Notes under the pieces: generated by a model
Told to the model about the DNA's origin: nothing
The model's database searches: none
What the model saw: only the letters and a program-made list of their open reading frames with translations
Assembly (NCBI RefSeq): GCF_001954275.1
Contig: NZ_MBEU01000032.1
Coordinates: 1 to 64,000, forward strand
Reading direction: 5' to 3'
Source: Mycobacterium sp. IS-836
GTDB taxonomy: Bacteria; Actinomycetota; Actinomycetes; Mycobacteriales; Mycobacteriaceae
Length of the DNA stretch: 64,000 nucleotides
Shown: piece after piece, positions 18,958 to 30,048 of the stretch
Layout of the letters: each line of letters starts with the position of its first letter
Position numbering within the stretch: position 1 is the stretch's first letter
Translations under genes and position numbers: made by a program

Positions 18958-20264
18958 GCGGATCCTCCCAGTCGTTGTTCGATACGACCGGCGCTGTCCA
19001 GCTGCTGCACGTCGACGCGCCAGTCGTGCGGCAGCAGGTGATCGAGCAGGTCGTCCACGGTTACCGCGCCCAGCAGATGGTTCTGGTCGTCGAGCACCGG
19101 TCCGCATACCAGGTTGTAGGCGGCGAGGTAGCGGGTCACCGCGCCCAGGGGGGTTTCCGGCGTCAGGGTGAGCAGGTCGCTGTCGACGATCCCGCCGACC
19201 AACTCCGCCGGCGCCTCCCGCAGCAGTCGCTGCAACGAAATGCAGCCCAGATAGCGTCCGGTCGGGGTGGCCGTCGGCGGGCGCGCCACGAACACCATCG
19301 ACGACAGCGCGGCGGTGAGGTCGGGATCGCGGACCCGGGCCAGCGCCTCGGCGACCGACGTGTCCGGTGTCAGCACGACGGGGTCCGAGGTCATCAGGCC
19401 GCCCGCGGTGTCGGGGGAGTGCGTCAGCAGCCTTCGCACCGGTTCGGATTCGTCGGGGTCCATCCGGGTCAGCAACATCTCGGCGTCGGTTGGATTCAGC
19501 ACGCCGAGCAGGTCGGCGGCGTCGTCCGGGTCCATCTCCTCCAGCACATCTGCCGATCGGTCGGTGCCCAGCTGCGACAGCACGTCGGCCTGATCCAGTT
19601 CAGGGAGCTCCTGCAGAACATCGGCCAGCCGGTCGTCGTCGAGCGCCCGCAGCACCTCGTAGCGCCGCTTGGGTGGCAGCCCGCGGATCGTATCGGCCAC
19701 ATCGACCGGCTTTCGCCCGTCGAATTGCTCAAGCAGCTGGGCCACCCCCTGACCCGGCAACGCCAGTGCCGACGGGGTCAGTCCCTGCACGCTCTGCCAG
19801 TCCACGACGTGCACGGGGCCGCGCCGTCCCAGCCGTCGTTGGCCGCGAACGGCCACCCGGTGCACCATCCAGTCCCGGGTTCGGGTCTGCTCGATTCCCA
19901 GGTCGGTGACGACGACGTCGACGCCGGCCAGCTCCGGCAGCTCCGGGTCGTTGACCTTGACCGGGGTGTCGAGCACCTGGCCTATCACCAGGACCTCGCC
20001 CGGCCGTTGCTCGAAGTGACGCAGGGATACGTTGCCGGTGTTGAGGGTCACCGCGTTGGGTTCGATCGCGGCGACCCGCAGGATCGGAATGAAGATGCTG
20101 CGCCGGGTGGCCAGGTCGACGACCAGCCCCAGCACCCGCGGTTGCTGACGCACGATGCTGATGCTGATCACGACATCGCGGACGCGCCCGAAGTTCTCAC
20201 CGAGTGGACCCAGCACCAACATTCGCGCGAGCCGCGCGGCGTACACCCGGTTGACCGATCCCAT
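18954..20264 (-). CDS. MgtE N-terminal/CBS domain protein without transporter domain
   Basis: A 436-residue soluble protein. The N-terminal 190 residues resemble a PRC-barrel module (LGPLGENFGRVRDVVISI). The middle has the superhelical MgtE-N repeats (RYEVLRALDDDRLADVLQEL, DVLEEMDPDDAADLLGVL, LLTRMDPDESEPVRRLL) and the C-terminus a CBS pair (MTSDPVVLTPDTSVAEAL to DDLLDHLLPHDWRVD). The magnesium-channel membrane domain of true MgtE is missing. It corresponds to Rv1232c. ATG 20264 has a TAGGCT -10 element seven bases upstream. Cotranscription with the DUF1003 gene suggests a shared, possibly magnesium- or nucleotide-sensing, role. Confidence 0.87.
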   Translation of the reverse strand: MGSVNRVYAARLARMLVLGPLGENFGRVRDVVISISIVRQQPRVLGLVVDLATRRSIFIPILRVAAIEPNAVTLNTGNVSLRHFEQRPGEVLVIGQVLDTPVKVNDPELPELAGVDVVVTDLGIEQTRTRDWMVHRVAVRGQRRLGRRGPVHVVDWQSVQGLTPSALALPGQGVAQLLEQFDGRKPVDVADTIRGLPPKRRYEVLRALDDDRLADVLQELPELDQADVLSQLGTDRSADVLEEMDPDDAADLLGVLNPTDAEMLLTRMDPDESEPVRRLLTHSPDTAGGLMTSDPVVLTPDTSVAEALARVRDPDLTAALSSMVFVARPPTATPTGRYLGCISLQRLLREAPAELVGGIVDSDLLTLTPETPLGAVTRYLAAYNLVCGPVLDDQNHLLGAVTVDDLLDHLLPHDWRVDVQQLDSAGRIEQRLGGSA

Positions 20265-20277
20265 GCAACAGAGCCTA
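20264..20277 (-). promoter_or_regulatory. Leaderless promoter of the MgtE-N/CBS gene
   Basis: On the minus strand TAGGCT (20277-20272) lies seven bases before the ATG, the spacing expected for a leaderless transcript. Confidence 0.5.
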
Positions 20278-20326
20278 GGCAGCCGCTGGCCGCAAGGCAG
20301 CCGCGGTGTCAGCGCCCCGCGCGCCG

Positions 20327-20899
20327 CTAACGCTGCATCGCGAAGATCGCGACGATCAAGGTGACGATCAGGGTGGCGACGCCGATCACTATGCCGGCGA
20401 CCGCCAGCGCGTAGCCGTCTTGGTGAGTCCGCTTGATCTGGCCCAGTGCGATCGCGCCCAGCACGATGGCGACGATCCCGCCGATGCAGCAGAACACGCC
20501 GGTGAACGACGAGATCAGCGAGGCGATCGCCAGACCGTTCATCCCAAGCTGCATCTCCGGCTGCGGCCCATAGCCCTGATAGCCCGGTGGGGGATAGCCG
20601 GGTGGGGGGTAGCCCGGCGCGGGATAGCCCGGCGGCGGATAGTCCGGAGGCGGGTATTCCGGCGGCGGCCCATAGCCGGCGGGACCAAACTGCGGCGGCC
20701 CCTGCGGCCCGTAGGCGGGGGGCGGATAGCCGCCCGGATAGCCGGGCGGGTAGCTCGGCGGCGGATAGGGCGGTGGGTAGTCGGCCGCGGGCGGCGGTAC
20801 CGGCGCATCCCAGGGAGGTTGCCAAGGCGGTTGCTCGCCACTCGGCGGCGGACGCGCCGCGTCGTCGTGGGCGTCTTCGCCGCCGCCGGGAGCTGTCAT
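20327..20899 (-). CDS. Pro/Tyr-rich DUF4190 membrane protein
   Basis: A 190-residue protein. The first 105 residues are low-complexity, rich in Pro, Tyr and Gly with GYPPP-type five-residue repeats; the last 75 form a DUF4190 domain with two membrane segments (SLISSFTGVFCCIGGIVAIV abridged and GIVIGVATLIVTLIVAIF). It corresponds to Rv1233c. Such tails are common in mycobacterial membrane proteins and may bind partners near the wall. ATG 20899 is preceded at seven bases by TAGATT. Function unknown. Confidence 0.85.
   Translation of the reverse strand: MTAPGGGEDAHDDAARPPPSGEQPPWQPPWDAPVPPPAADYPPPYPPPSYPPGYPGGYPPPAYGPQGPPQFGPAGYGPPPEYPPPDYPPPGYPAPGYPPPGYPPPGYQGYGPQPEMQLGMNGLAIASLISSFTGVFCCIGGIVAIVLGAIALGQIKRTHQDGYALAVAGIVIGVATLIVTLIVAIFAMQR
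20576..20666 (-). repeat. Tandem repeats encoding GYPPP units
   Basis: Roughly 15-base units of the type TAGCCCGGCGGCGGA repeat about five times with point differences and encode GYPPP/GYPAP/EYPPP repeats. The period keeps the frame. Confidence 0.55.
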
Positions 20900-20912
20900 G
20901 CCGATCAATCTA
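20899..20912 (-). promoter_or_regulatory. Leaderless promoter of the DUF4190 gene
   Basis: On the minus strand TAGATT (20912-20907) is followed by seven bases and the ATG. Confidence 0.5.
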
Positions 20913-21007
20913 ACCGCCACGCTGGTGGAGGGCGCGGCCACAATCGGTCGATAGGGTGGGAGGGTCAGGGATGCAGCCGTTTCCAGGCCGGAGGAGAATG
21001 AGCGGCG

Positions 21008-21535
21008 ATGACTAATCCATTCCAGCCCGGGCAGGTTCCCGGCGCGACGCCCTCCGGCCCCGGCGCCGGACGGCGTGGTGTGCCCGGATTGCCTACTCCC
21101 CCCAAGGGCTGGCCGGTCGGGTCCTACCCCACCTACGCCGAGGCGCAGCGCGCCGTCGACTACCTATCCGACCAGCAGTTCCCGGTCCAGCAGGTGACCA
21201 TCGTCGGCGTCGATCTCATGCAGGTCGAGCGCGTCACCGGCCGGCTCACTTGGCCCAAGGTGCTCGGCGGCGGCGTGCTCAGCGGCGCCTGGCTCGGACT
21301 GTTCATCGGGTTGGTCCTCGGCTTCTTCAGCCCGAATCCATGGGCCGCGCTGGCCACCGGCTTGGTCGCCGGCGTGTTCTTCGGGTTGATCACCTCGGCG
21401 GTTCCCTATTCAATGGCCCGCGGCACAAGGGATTTCAGCTCGACGATGCAATTGGTGGCCGGCCGCTACGACGTGCTCTGCGATCCCCAGAACGCAGAGA
21501 AAGCGCGGGATCTGCTGGCGCGCCTGGCTATCTGA
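21008..21535 (+). CDS. General stress protein 17M-like (YflT domain) membrane protein
   Basis: A 175-residue protein with a Pro/Gly-rich N-terminus, a YflT-type domain (VGSYPTYAEAQRAVDYLSDQ, then VTIVGVDLMQVERVTG) and two close membrane segments (about 83-130) with a Gly-rich turn. It corresponds to Rv1234. The family is named after Bacillus stress proteins, but no molecular function is established. GGAGGAG lies upstream of ATG 21008 and TAGGGT (20952-20957) is a possible -10. It is 18 bases before lpqY and may be cotranscribed with the trehalose importer. Confidence 0.82.
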   Translation: MTNPFQPGQVPGATPSGPGAGRRGVPGLPTPPKGWPVGSYPTYAEAQRAVDYLSDQQFPVQQVTIVGVDLMQVERVTGRLTWPKVLGGGVLSGAWLGLFIGLVLGFFSPNPWAALATGLVAGVFFGLITSAVPYSMARGTRDFSSTMQLVAGRYDVLCDPQNAEKARDLLARLAI

Positions 21536-23824
<2,289 letters not shown>

Positions 23825-23832
<8 letters not shown>

Positions 23833-24649
23833 GCGGCGCACCGCCGTGTGGGCCGTCGTCGACGCGGTCGTTGTGGTGTACGCGCTGCTTCCGGTGCTGT
23901 GGATTCTCGGCCTGTCGCTCAAACCGACGTCAACGGTCAAGGACGGCAAGCTGATTCCGTCGTCGGTGACGTTGGCCAACTATCGCGGCATCTTCCGGGG
24001 CGACTTCTTCAGTTCGGCACTGATCAACTCCATCGGGATCGGATTGATCACCACCACGATCGCGGTCGTGCTGGGTGCGATGGCGGCCTACGCGATTGCC
24101 CGGTTGAACTTTCCCGGCAAGCGTGCGCTCGTCGGCGCCGCGCTGTTGATCACCATGTTCCCGGCGATCTCCTTGGTCACGCCGTTGTTCAACATCGAGC
24201 GCTTCCTCGGCCTGTTCGATACCTGGCCGGGGCTGATCCTGCCCTACATCACTTTCGCGTTGCCCCTTGCCATTTACACGCTGTCGGCGTTCTTCCGGGA
24301 GGTGCCCTGGGATCTCGAGAAGGCGGCCAAGATGGACGGCGCGACGCCGGGGCAGGCTTTCCGCAAGGTCATCGTCCCGCTGGCGGCGCCCGGACTGGTG
24401 ACCGCGGCGATCCTGGTGTTCATCTTCGCGTGGAACGACCTGCTGCTGGCGCTGTCGCTGACCGCCACCAAGGCGGCGATCACCGCGCCGGTGGCGATCG
24501 TGAACTTCGGCGGCAGTTCACAGTTCGAGGAACCGACCGGATCGATCGCGGCAGGCGCCGTCGTGATCACGATCCCGATCATCGTCTTTGTTCTAATCTT
24601 CCAACGACGGATTGTCGCCGGGTTGACCTCTGGCGCTGTGAAGGGATAG
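23825..24649 (+). CDS. sugB: Trehalose ABC transporter permease SugB
   Basis: A 274-residue MalG-type permease with six membrane segments and the EAA-type loop [20 protein letters not shown] (about residue 165). ATG 23825 gives exactly the M. tuberculosis length; GTG 23816 three codons earlier is an alternative. Translation is coupled to sugA through the overlap. Confidence 0.93.
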
Positions 24650-24653
24650 CGCG

Positions 24654-25823
24654 ATGGCCGAGATTGTGCTGGAGCACGTGAACAAGACGTACGCCGACGG
24701 GGCAATAGCGGTTCAGGACCTGAACGTCACCATCGCCGACGGCGAATTCCTGATTCTGGTCGGGCCTTCGGGCTGCGGCAAGACGACGACGCTGAATATG
24801 ATTGCCGGGCTTGAGGATATCTCGTCGGGCGAGTTGCGCATCGACGGCGAGCGGGTGAACGAAAAAGCGCCCAAGGACCGCGACATCGCAATGGTGTTCC
24901 AGTCCTATGCGCTCTACCCGCACATGACCGTGCGGCAGAACATCGCCTTCCCGCTGACGCTGGCGAAGATGAAGAAGCCCGAGATCGCGCGGAAGGTCTC
25001 CGAGACCGCCAAAACCCTTGACCTGACCGACCTCCTGGACCGCAAGCCGTCCCAGTTGTCGGGTGGGCAACGGCAGCGCGTCGCGATGGGCCGGGCAATT
25101 GTGCGCCACCCCAAGGCTTTCCTGATGGACGAGCCGCTGTCCAACCTGGACGCCAAGCTGCGGGTGCAGATGCGCGGCGAGATCGCCCGACTGCAGCGCA
25201 AGCTGGGCACCACCACCGTCTACGTCACCCACGACCAGACCGAGGCGATGACGCTGGGAGACCGCGTGGTGGTGATGCACGGCGGTGTCGCCCAGCAGAT
25301 CGGCACCCCCGACGAGCTCTACGAGCGCCCGGCCAACCTGTTCGTCGCGGGCTTCATCGGCTCGCCGGCGATGAATTTCTTCCCCGCCACCCTGACGCCG
25401 ACGGGACTGACCCTGCCCTTCGGCGAGGTCATGCTGGCGCCGGAGGTCTTGGAGGTGATCGCGGGGCACCCGACCCCGGAGAACGTCATCGTCGGGGTGC
25501 GACCCGAGCATCTGGCCGATGCCGCGCTGATCGACGCCTACCAACGCATCCGGGCGCTGACCTTCGAGGTCAAGGTCGACTTGGTCGAATCGCTGGGCGC
25601 CGACAAATACCTGTACTTCACCACCACCGGCCCGGCCGTGCACGCGGCTCAGCTGGACGAGCTGGAGGCGCAGGGCGAAATGCACGAAAACCAGTTCGTG
25701 GCAAGGGTTCCCGCGGAGTCGAAGGCGGCCATCGGGGGTTCGATCGAGTTGGCGTTCGACACCACCAAACTCGCGGTCTTCGATGCGGACTCCGGGGTCA
25801 ACCTGACCATCCCACCCGAGTGA
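24654..25823 (+). CDS. sugC: Trehalose ABC transporter ATPase SugC
   Basis: A 389-residue MalK/UgpC-type ATPase: Walker A GPSGCGKTT, signature LSGGQRQRVAMGR, Walker B FLMDEPLSNLD, switch YVTHDQTEAM and a C-terminal regulatory OB-type domain (from about residue 240) with NVIVGVRPEHL. It powers the LpqY-SugAB importer. The ATG is four bases after sugB. Its stop overlaps the start of the suppressor-of-fused gene by four bases, an arrangement I do not recall from M. tuberculosis. Confidence 0.95.
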   Translation: MAEIVLEHVNKTYADGAIAVQDLNVTIADGEFLILVGPSGCGKTTTLNMIAGLEDISSGELRIDGERVNEKAPKDRDIAMVFQSYALYPHMTVRQNIAFPLTLAKMKKPEIARKVSETAKTLDLTDLLDRKPSQLSGGQRQRVAMGRAIVRHPKAFLMDEPLSNLDAKLRVQMRGEIARLQRKLGTTTVYVTHDQTEAMTLGDRVVVMHGGVAQQIGTPDELYERPANLFVAGFIGSPAMNFFPATLTPTGLTLPFGEVMLAPEVLEVIAGHPTPENVIVGVRPEHLADAALIDAYQRIRALTFEVKVDLVESLGADKYLYFTTTGPAVHAAQLDELEAQGEMHENQFVARVPAESKAAIGGSIELAFDTTKLAVFDADSGVNLTIPPE

Positions 25824-26422
25824 CACAGCATCTGGACCACGTGCGCGCGCACCTGCGCCGCTACTTCGCCGAAGCCGGGATCGAGTCCGAGCCCGATACG
25901 GCGAGCGTGACTTTTCTGGGCACCGAAACCATCGAGGTGTTGCGGTTCCGGGGCGACGGATTGATGCACTATGTGTCGCTGGGCTGTTCACGCCACCCGA
26001 TGCGCGACCCGACCGAAATCCTCGTCGACCAACTGCGTGGCCCACGTGCCGAGATCGTGCTGCGGCTGCAAGATCCCGGTCCGGTCACCGGCATCGCCCG
26101 CAGCCTGGCCATCCTTGCTGCCACGCCCGCCGTCGACGGCGTGATACTGGCCGCCGACGCGCTGATCGACCTGGGCTCGCCGCTGTGGGCGCGACCCTCG
26201 GGGCGCGCGCCGTTCACCGCGGTGTTGTTGGGCCGCAGCGACATTCCGGATCTGTCGCTGGAGCCGCCGCGTGACCCGGTCAACTTCTTGTCGGCGACCC
26301 CCATCACCGCGACCGAAGCGGCCTGGGTGCGGCTCAAAGGCGCCGAGGCCATGCGGCAGGCCTGGCAGAACGACGGCGTGAATGTGCTGGATCCGAATCG
26401 CCCTGCGGCACAACCCAACTGA
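25820..26422 (+). CDS. Suppressor-of-fused domain protein
   Basis: A 200-residue protein resembling the bacterial suppressor-of-fused (SUFU) domain: an N-terminal [29 protein letters not shown] (abridged), a central ELVLRL-like stretch EIVLRLQDP, and the C-terminal [22 protein letters not shown] typical of the family. Bacterial members are often linked to polymorphic-toxin immunity, yet here no toxin is adjacent. GTG 25820 overlaps sugC by four bases, so it is the last gene of the trehalose operon. No signal peptide or membrane segment. Function in this setting is unknown. Confidence 0.8.
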   Translation: MTQHLDHVRAHLRRYFAEAGIESEPDTASVTFLGTETIEVLRFRGDGLMHYVSLGCSRHPMRDPTEILVDQLRGPRAEIVLRLQDPGPVTGIARSLAILAATPAVDGVILAADALIDLGSPLWARPSGRAPFTAVLLGRSDIPDLSLEPPRDPVNFLSATPITATEAAWVRLKGAEAMRQAWQNDGVNVLDPNRPAAQPN

Positions 26423-26437
26423 TCGCCTGGTGCTTCA

Positions 26438-26495
26438 TCGAGTGTGCGCCCACGGCGACCTGGACGCACACTCGCGGCCCTGGATGCACACTCGA
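26438..26495. terminator. Repeat cluster and hairpins between convergent genes
   Basis: TCGAGTGTGC (26438-26447) is the exact reverse complement of GCACACTCGA (26486-26495), and nine of its bases also pair with GCACACTCG (26466-26474). The two right copies sit in 20-base direct repeats beginning CCTGGA. Two alternative 9-10 bp hairpins are therefore possible on either strand, between the stops of the SUFU gene and corA, fitting a bidirectional terminator. There is no U-tract. Confidence 0.5.
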
Positions 26496-26520
26496 CGGAG
26501 TGGTGCGGGGCACTAAGCAG

Positions 26521-27624
26521 CTAAAGCCAGTTGTTCCTGCGGAATTGGAAGTACAGGACCAGGCAGGAGACGATCATCAAGGCCATGATGGCCGGATAAC
26601 CCCACGTCCAGTTCAGCTCGGGCATGAAATGAAAATTCATCCCGTAGATCGCGGCGACCATCGTGGGCACCGCCAAAATACCGGCCCAGGCGGCCATCTT
26701 GCGCATGTCGTTGTTCTGCTGCATGCCGACCCGGGCCAACGCCGCCTGCACCAGCGAGTTGAGCATGTCGTCGTAGCTGGCGATCTGATCCGCGGCCGCG
26801 GTCTGGTGGTCGATGACATCGCGCATGTAGCGCCGGACTTCCTTCGAGATCAGGTCCTTACCCTCGGTCTGCATGCGCTGGAACGCGGCGGACAGCGGGT
26901 TCACGGACCGGCGCAGCTCGACGACCTCCCGTTTGAGCAGATAGATCGGCTCGACATCGAGCTTGCTGCCCGGGGCGAACGCGACGACCTCGATGCTGTC
27001 GATGTCGGTCTCCATCAGCGCGGTCACCTCGAGATAGTGATCCACGACGTGGTCGGCGATGGCGTGCATCACCGCGAAGGGACCCAACTGCAGATGCTCG
27101 GGCTCGGCATCCAATCGCTTGCGCACGTCCGACAAGCCGCCGTGCTCGCCGTGGCGGACGGTGATCACGAAGTTCTTGCCGACGAAGATCATCACCTCGC
27201 CGGTTTCGACGATCTCGCGCGCCAGCACCACCGAGTCGTGCGGCACGTAGTTGACCGTCTTCAAGACCAGGAACATCGTGTCGTCGTATCGCTCCAGCTT
27301 GGGTCGCTGCTGGGCACACACCGCGTCCTCGACCGCCAACGGGTGCAGCCCGAAAACGTCGGCGATCTCCTGCATGTGGGTCTGGTCGGGCTCATACAGC
27401 CCGATCCAGACGAACGCCGACTGGCCGGTGACTTCGATTTCGCGGACCTTGTCCAGCGCGGCGGTGTAGCTGTACTTGCCCGCTATCCGGTGCCCTTCGA
27501 CGTAGACGCCGCAGTCGACCAGGGGCTCGGCGGGCCGGGGCTCGGGGTGCGCGTGCTGCGGTGTCGGTCGCGGCTTCGCGATCGGTCTCAGCGCTTCCGG
27601 CAACGCGTCGAATCCCTGGAACAC
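26521..27624 (-). CDS. corA: CorA-type magnesium/cobalt transport protein
   Basis: A 367-residue channel. The large N-terminal cytosolic domain (about 1-300) contains [12 protein letters not shown] and a long stalk helix; two C-terminal membrane helices follow, with the diagnostic [11 protein letters not shown] selectivity loop (about residue 325) and a basic RRNNWL end. GTG 27624 (FQGFDALPE) matches the M. tuberculosis N-terminus and has GGAGG five bases upstream; the longer TTG start at 27636 overlaps that site. The gene faces the SUFU gene. Confidence 0.93.
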   Translation of the reverse strand: MFQGFDALPEALRPIAKPRPTPQHAHPEPRPAEPLVDCGVYVEGHRIAGKYSYTAALDKVREIEVTGQSAFVWIGLYEPDQTHMQEIADVFGLHPLAVEDAVCAQQRPKLERYDDTMFLVLKTVNYVPHDSVVLAREIVETGEVMIFVGKNFVITVRHGEHGGLSDVRKRLDAEPEHLQLGPFAVMHAIADHVVDHYLEVTALMETDIDSIEVVAFAPGSKLDVEPIYLLKREVVELRRSVNPLSAAFQRMQTEGKDLISKEVRRYMRDVIDHQTAAADQIASYDDMLNSLVQAALARVGMQQNNDMRKMAAWAGILAVPTMVAAIYGMNFHFMPELNWTWGYPAIMALMIVSCLVLYFQFRRNNWL

Positions 27625-27819
27625 CTCAACCTCCAATCACTGCGCAGGCCTGGGCGAGCGGTGGTCAATGCTACGCGTCCGGGCACGACAAGGCAGGAAG
27701 ACAAGGCGGGAAAAGTGCCTGGCAGCCGCGGGTGCATGACTGGCGCCGCGCGGGGGTGCGCTAGTTTCGACGCGGACCGAAATACCTACAAACCGACTTT
27801 CTCCATAGGAGTACCAGAA

Positions 27820-28809
27820 GTGAGTGCAAGTCCTCTGAAGGTCGCCGTCACCGGCGCCGCCGGCCAGATCGGCTACAGCCTGTTGTTCCGCCTGGCCAGC
27901 GGTTCGCTGCTGGGGCCCGAGCGCCCGATCGAGCTGCGGCTGCTCGAAATCGAGCCGGCGCTCAAGGCGCTCGAGGGTGTCGTGATGGAACTCGACGACT
28001 GCGCGTTCCCACTGCTGGCGGGCGTCGAAATCGGCGCGGACCCGAACAAGATCTTCGACGGCGTGAACCTGGCGCTGCTCGTCGGCGCGCGTCCGCGCGG
28101 ACCGGGCATGGAGCGCAGCGACCTGCTGGAGGCCAACGGCGCGATCTTCACCGCGCAGGGCAAGGCGCTCAACTCGGTTGCCGCCGACGACGTCCGCATC
28201 GGCGTCACCGGCAACCCGGCCAACACCAACGCGCTGATCGCGCTCAGCAACGCACCCGACATCCCGAAGGAGCGCTTCTCCGCGCTGACCCGCCTCGACC
28301 ACAACCGCGCGATCTCGCAGCTGGCCAAGAAGACCGGCGCGGCCGTCACGGACATCAAGAAGATGACCATCTGGGGCAACCACTCGGCCACCCAGTACCC
28401 CGACATCTTCCACGCCGAGGTCAATGGCAAGAACGCCGCCGAGGTCGTCAACGACCAGAACTGGATCGAGAACGACTTCATACCCACCGTCGCCAAGCGC
28501 GGCGCGGCGATCATCGACGCCCGCGGAGCCTCGTCGGCGGCCTCGGCCGCGTCGGCGACCGTCGACGCCGCCCGCTCCTGGCTGTTGGGCAGCCCGGACG
28601 GTGACTGGGTCTCCATGGCGGTCTTCTCCGACGGCGCCTACGGCGTGCCCGAGGGCATCGTGTCGTCCTTCCCGGTGACCACCAAAGACGGCGACTGGTC
28701 GATCGTGCAGGGCCTCGAGATCGACGAGTTCTCTCAAAGCCGTATCGACAAGACCACTGCCGAACTGGTCGACGAGCGCAAGGCGGTCACCGAGCTCGGT
28801 CTGATCTGA
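27820..28809 (+). CDS. mdh: Malate dehydrogenase
   Basis: A 329-residue NAD-dependent enzyme of the citric acid cycle interconverting malate and oxaloacetate. NAD-binding [17 protein letters not shown], substrate arginines in [27 protein letters not shown] and the catalytic His in [11 protein letters not shown] are all present. GTG 27820 matches the M. tuberculosis length; ATAGGAG (27806-27812) is the ribosome site. A possible -10 (TAGTTT) lies in the 195-base gap with corA. A malic enzyme follows within 50 bases. Confidence 0.96.
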   Translation: MSASPLKVAVTGAAGQIGYSLLFRLASGSLLGPERPIELRLLEIEPALKALEGVVMELDDCAFPLLAGVEIGADPNKIFDGVNLALLVGARPRGPGMERSDLLEANGAIFTAQGKALNSVAADDVRIGVTGNPANTNALIALSNAPDIPKERFSALTRLDHNRAISQLAKKTGAAVTDIKKMTIWGNHSATQYPDIFHAEVNGKNAAEVVNDQNWIENDFIPTVAKRGAAIIDARGASSAASAASATVDAARSWLLGSPDGDWVSMAVFSDGAYGVPEGIVSSFPVTTKDGDWSIVQGLEIDEFSQSRIDKTTAELVDERKAVTELGLI

Positions 28810-28845
28810 CCCGGATCCCAATTAGGCCTACTAACGGGTAGTCAG

Positions 28846-28858
28846 TACCCTGGGCCCG
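28846..28858 (+). promoter_or_regulatory. Leaderless promoter of the malic enzyme gene
   Basis: TACCCT (28846-28851) fits TANNNT and is six bases before GTG 28858; no Shine-Dalgarno sequence precedes the GTG. The malic enzyme can thus be transcribed apart from mdh. Confidence 0.5.
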
Positions 28859-30048
28859 TGTCCGAATTGCTTGAATCGATACAGACTCGCTCCGAGGACG
28901 GCGTCATCACCGACGCGGACATCTTCGAGGCACATGTAGGCGGCAAGCTTTCCGTAGGCCTGACGACTCCGTTGGACACGCAGCGCGCGCTGTCGATCGC
29001 CTACACCCCGGGCGTCGCGCAAGTCAGTCGTGCGATCGCCGCCGACCACACCCTGGCGTCGCGCTACACGTGGGCGAGCCGACTGGTGGCCGTTGTCAGC
29101 GACGGCAGCGCGGTACTGGGCCTCGGTGACATCGGACCGGCCGCGTCGCTGCCGGTGATGGAAGGCAAATGCGGGCTGTTCAAGGAGTTCGCCGGGCTGG
29201 ACGCGATCCCGATCGTGCTGGACACCAAGGACCCCGACGAGATCATCGACACCCTGGTGCGACTGCGCCCGACGTTCGGCGCGGTGAACCTGGAGGACAT
29301 CTCCGCGCCCCGCTGCTTCGAGATCGAACGCCGCGCCGTGGAAGCGCTGGATTGCCCGGTGATGCACGACGACCAACACGGCACGGCGATCGTCGTGCTC
29401 GCGGCGCTGATGGGCGCCAGCAAGGTGCTGGGCCGCGACATGTCGACCCTGCGCGTGGTGGTATCGGGCGCGGGGGCGGCCGGCGTGGCCTGCTCGAAAC
29501 TTCTTCTCGCAACGGGGGTTTCGGACATCACAGTGCTCGACTCGCGCGGCATCCTGCACACCGGCCGCGACGACATGAACGTCGTCAAGGCCGATCTGGC
29601 GCGATGCACCAATCCCGACGGTCTCACCGGCGGCATGGTCGAAGCGCTCGACGGGGCCGACGTGTTCCTCGGGCTGTCCGCGGGTGTGGTTCCCGAGGAA
29701 CTGATCGCCACCATGGCGCCCGGCGGGATCGTGTTCGCGCTGTCGAATCCCGACCCGGAAATTCACCCCGACGTCGCCGCCAGGTACGCGGCGGTGGTGG
29801 CCACCGGCCGCAGCGACTTCCCCAACCAGATCAACAACGTGCTGGCCTTCCCCGGCCTGTTCCGCGGCGCGCTGGACGCCGGCGCTCGCCGGATCACCGA
29901 GAGCATGAAGATCGCCGCGGCCGAGGCGATCTTCTCGGTGGTCAGCGACGACCTGGCGCCCGACCGGATCGTCCCGAGTCCGCTGGATCTGCGTGTCGGG
30001 GAGGCGGTTTCGGCCGCGGTGGCCGCCGCCGCTGACAGCCCGGGGTGA
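28858..30048 (+). CDS. NAD(P)-dependent malic enzyme
   Basis: A 396-residue short-form malic enzyme that decarboxylates malate to pyruvate. It shows the catalytic Tyr in SIAYTPGVAQVS, GLGDIGPAASLPVMEGK with the catalytic Lys, the metal site NLEDISAPRCFEIE, CPVMHDDQHGTA, the Rossmann loop GAGAAGVACSKLL and NNVLAFPGLFRGAL. Cofactor preference is not evident from the sequence. At this position M. tuberculosis has vapBC33 as I recall. It overlaps lpqZ by four bases (GTGA). Confidence 0.9.
   Translation: MSELLESIQTRSEDGVITDADIFEAHVGGKLSVGLTTPLDTQRALSIAYTPGVAQVSRAIAADHTLASRYTWASRLVAVVSDGSAVLGLGDIGPAASLPVMEGKCGLFKEFAGLDAIPIVLDTKDPDEIIDTLVRLRPTFGAVNLEDISAPRCFEIERRAVEALDCPVMHDDQHGTAIVVLAALMGASKVLGRDMSTLRVVVSGAGAAGVACSKLLLATGVSDITVLDSRGILHTGRDDMNVVKADLARCTNPDGLTGGMVEALDGADVFLGLSAGVVPEELIATMAPGGIVFALSNPDPEIHPDVAARYAAVVATGRSDFPNQINNVLAFPGLFRGALDAGARRITESMKIAAAEAIFSVVSDDLAPDRIVPSPLDLRVGEAVSAAVAAAADSPG

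Noticed and set aside
18954..20825. N-terminal extension of the MgtE-N gene to 623 residues
   Set aside because: The first 187 residues lie over the DUF4190 gene in another frame and are low-complexity; ATG 20264 has its own -10 element and gives the family length.
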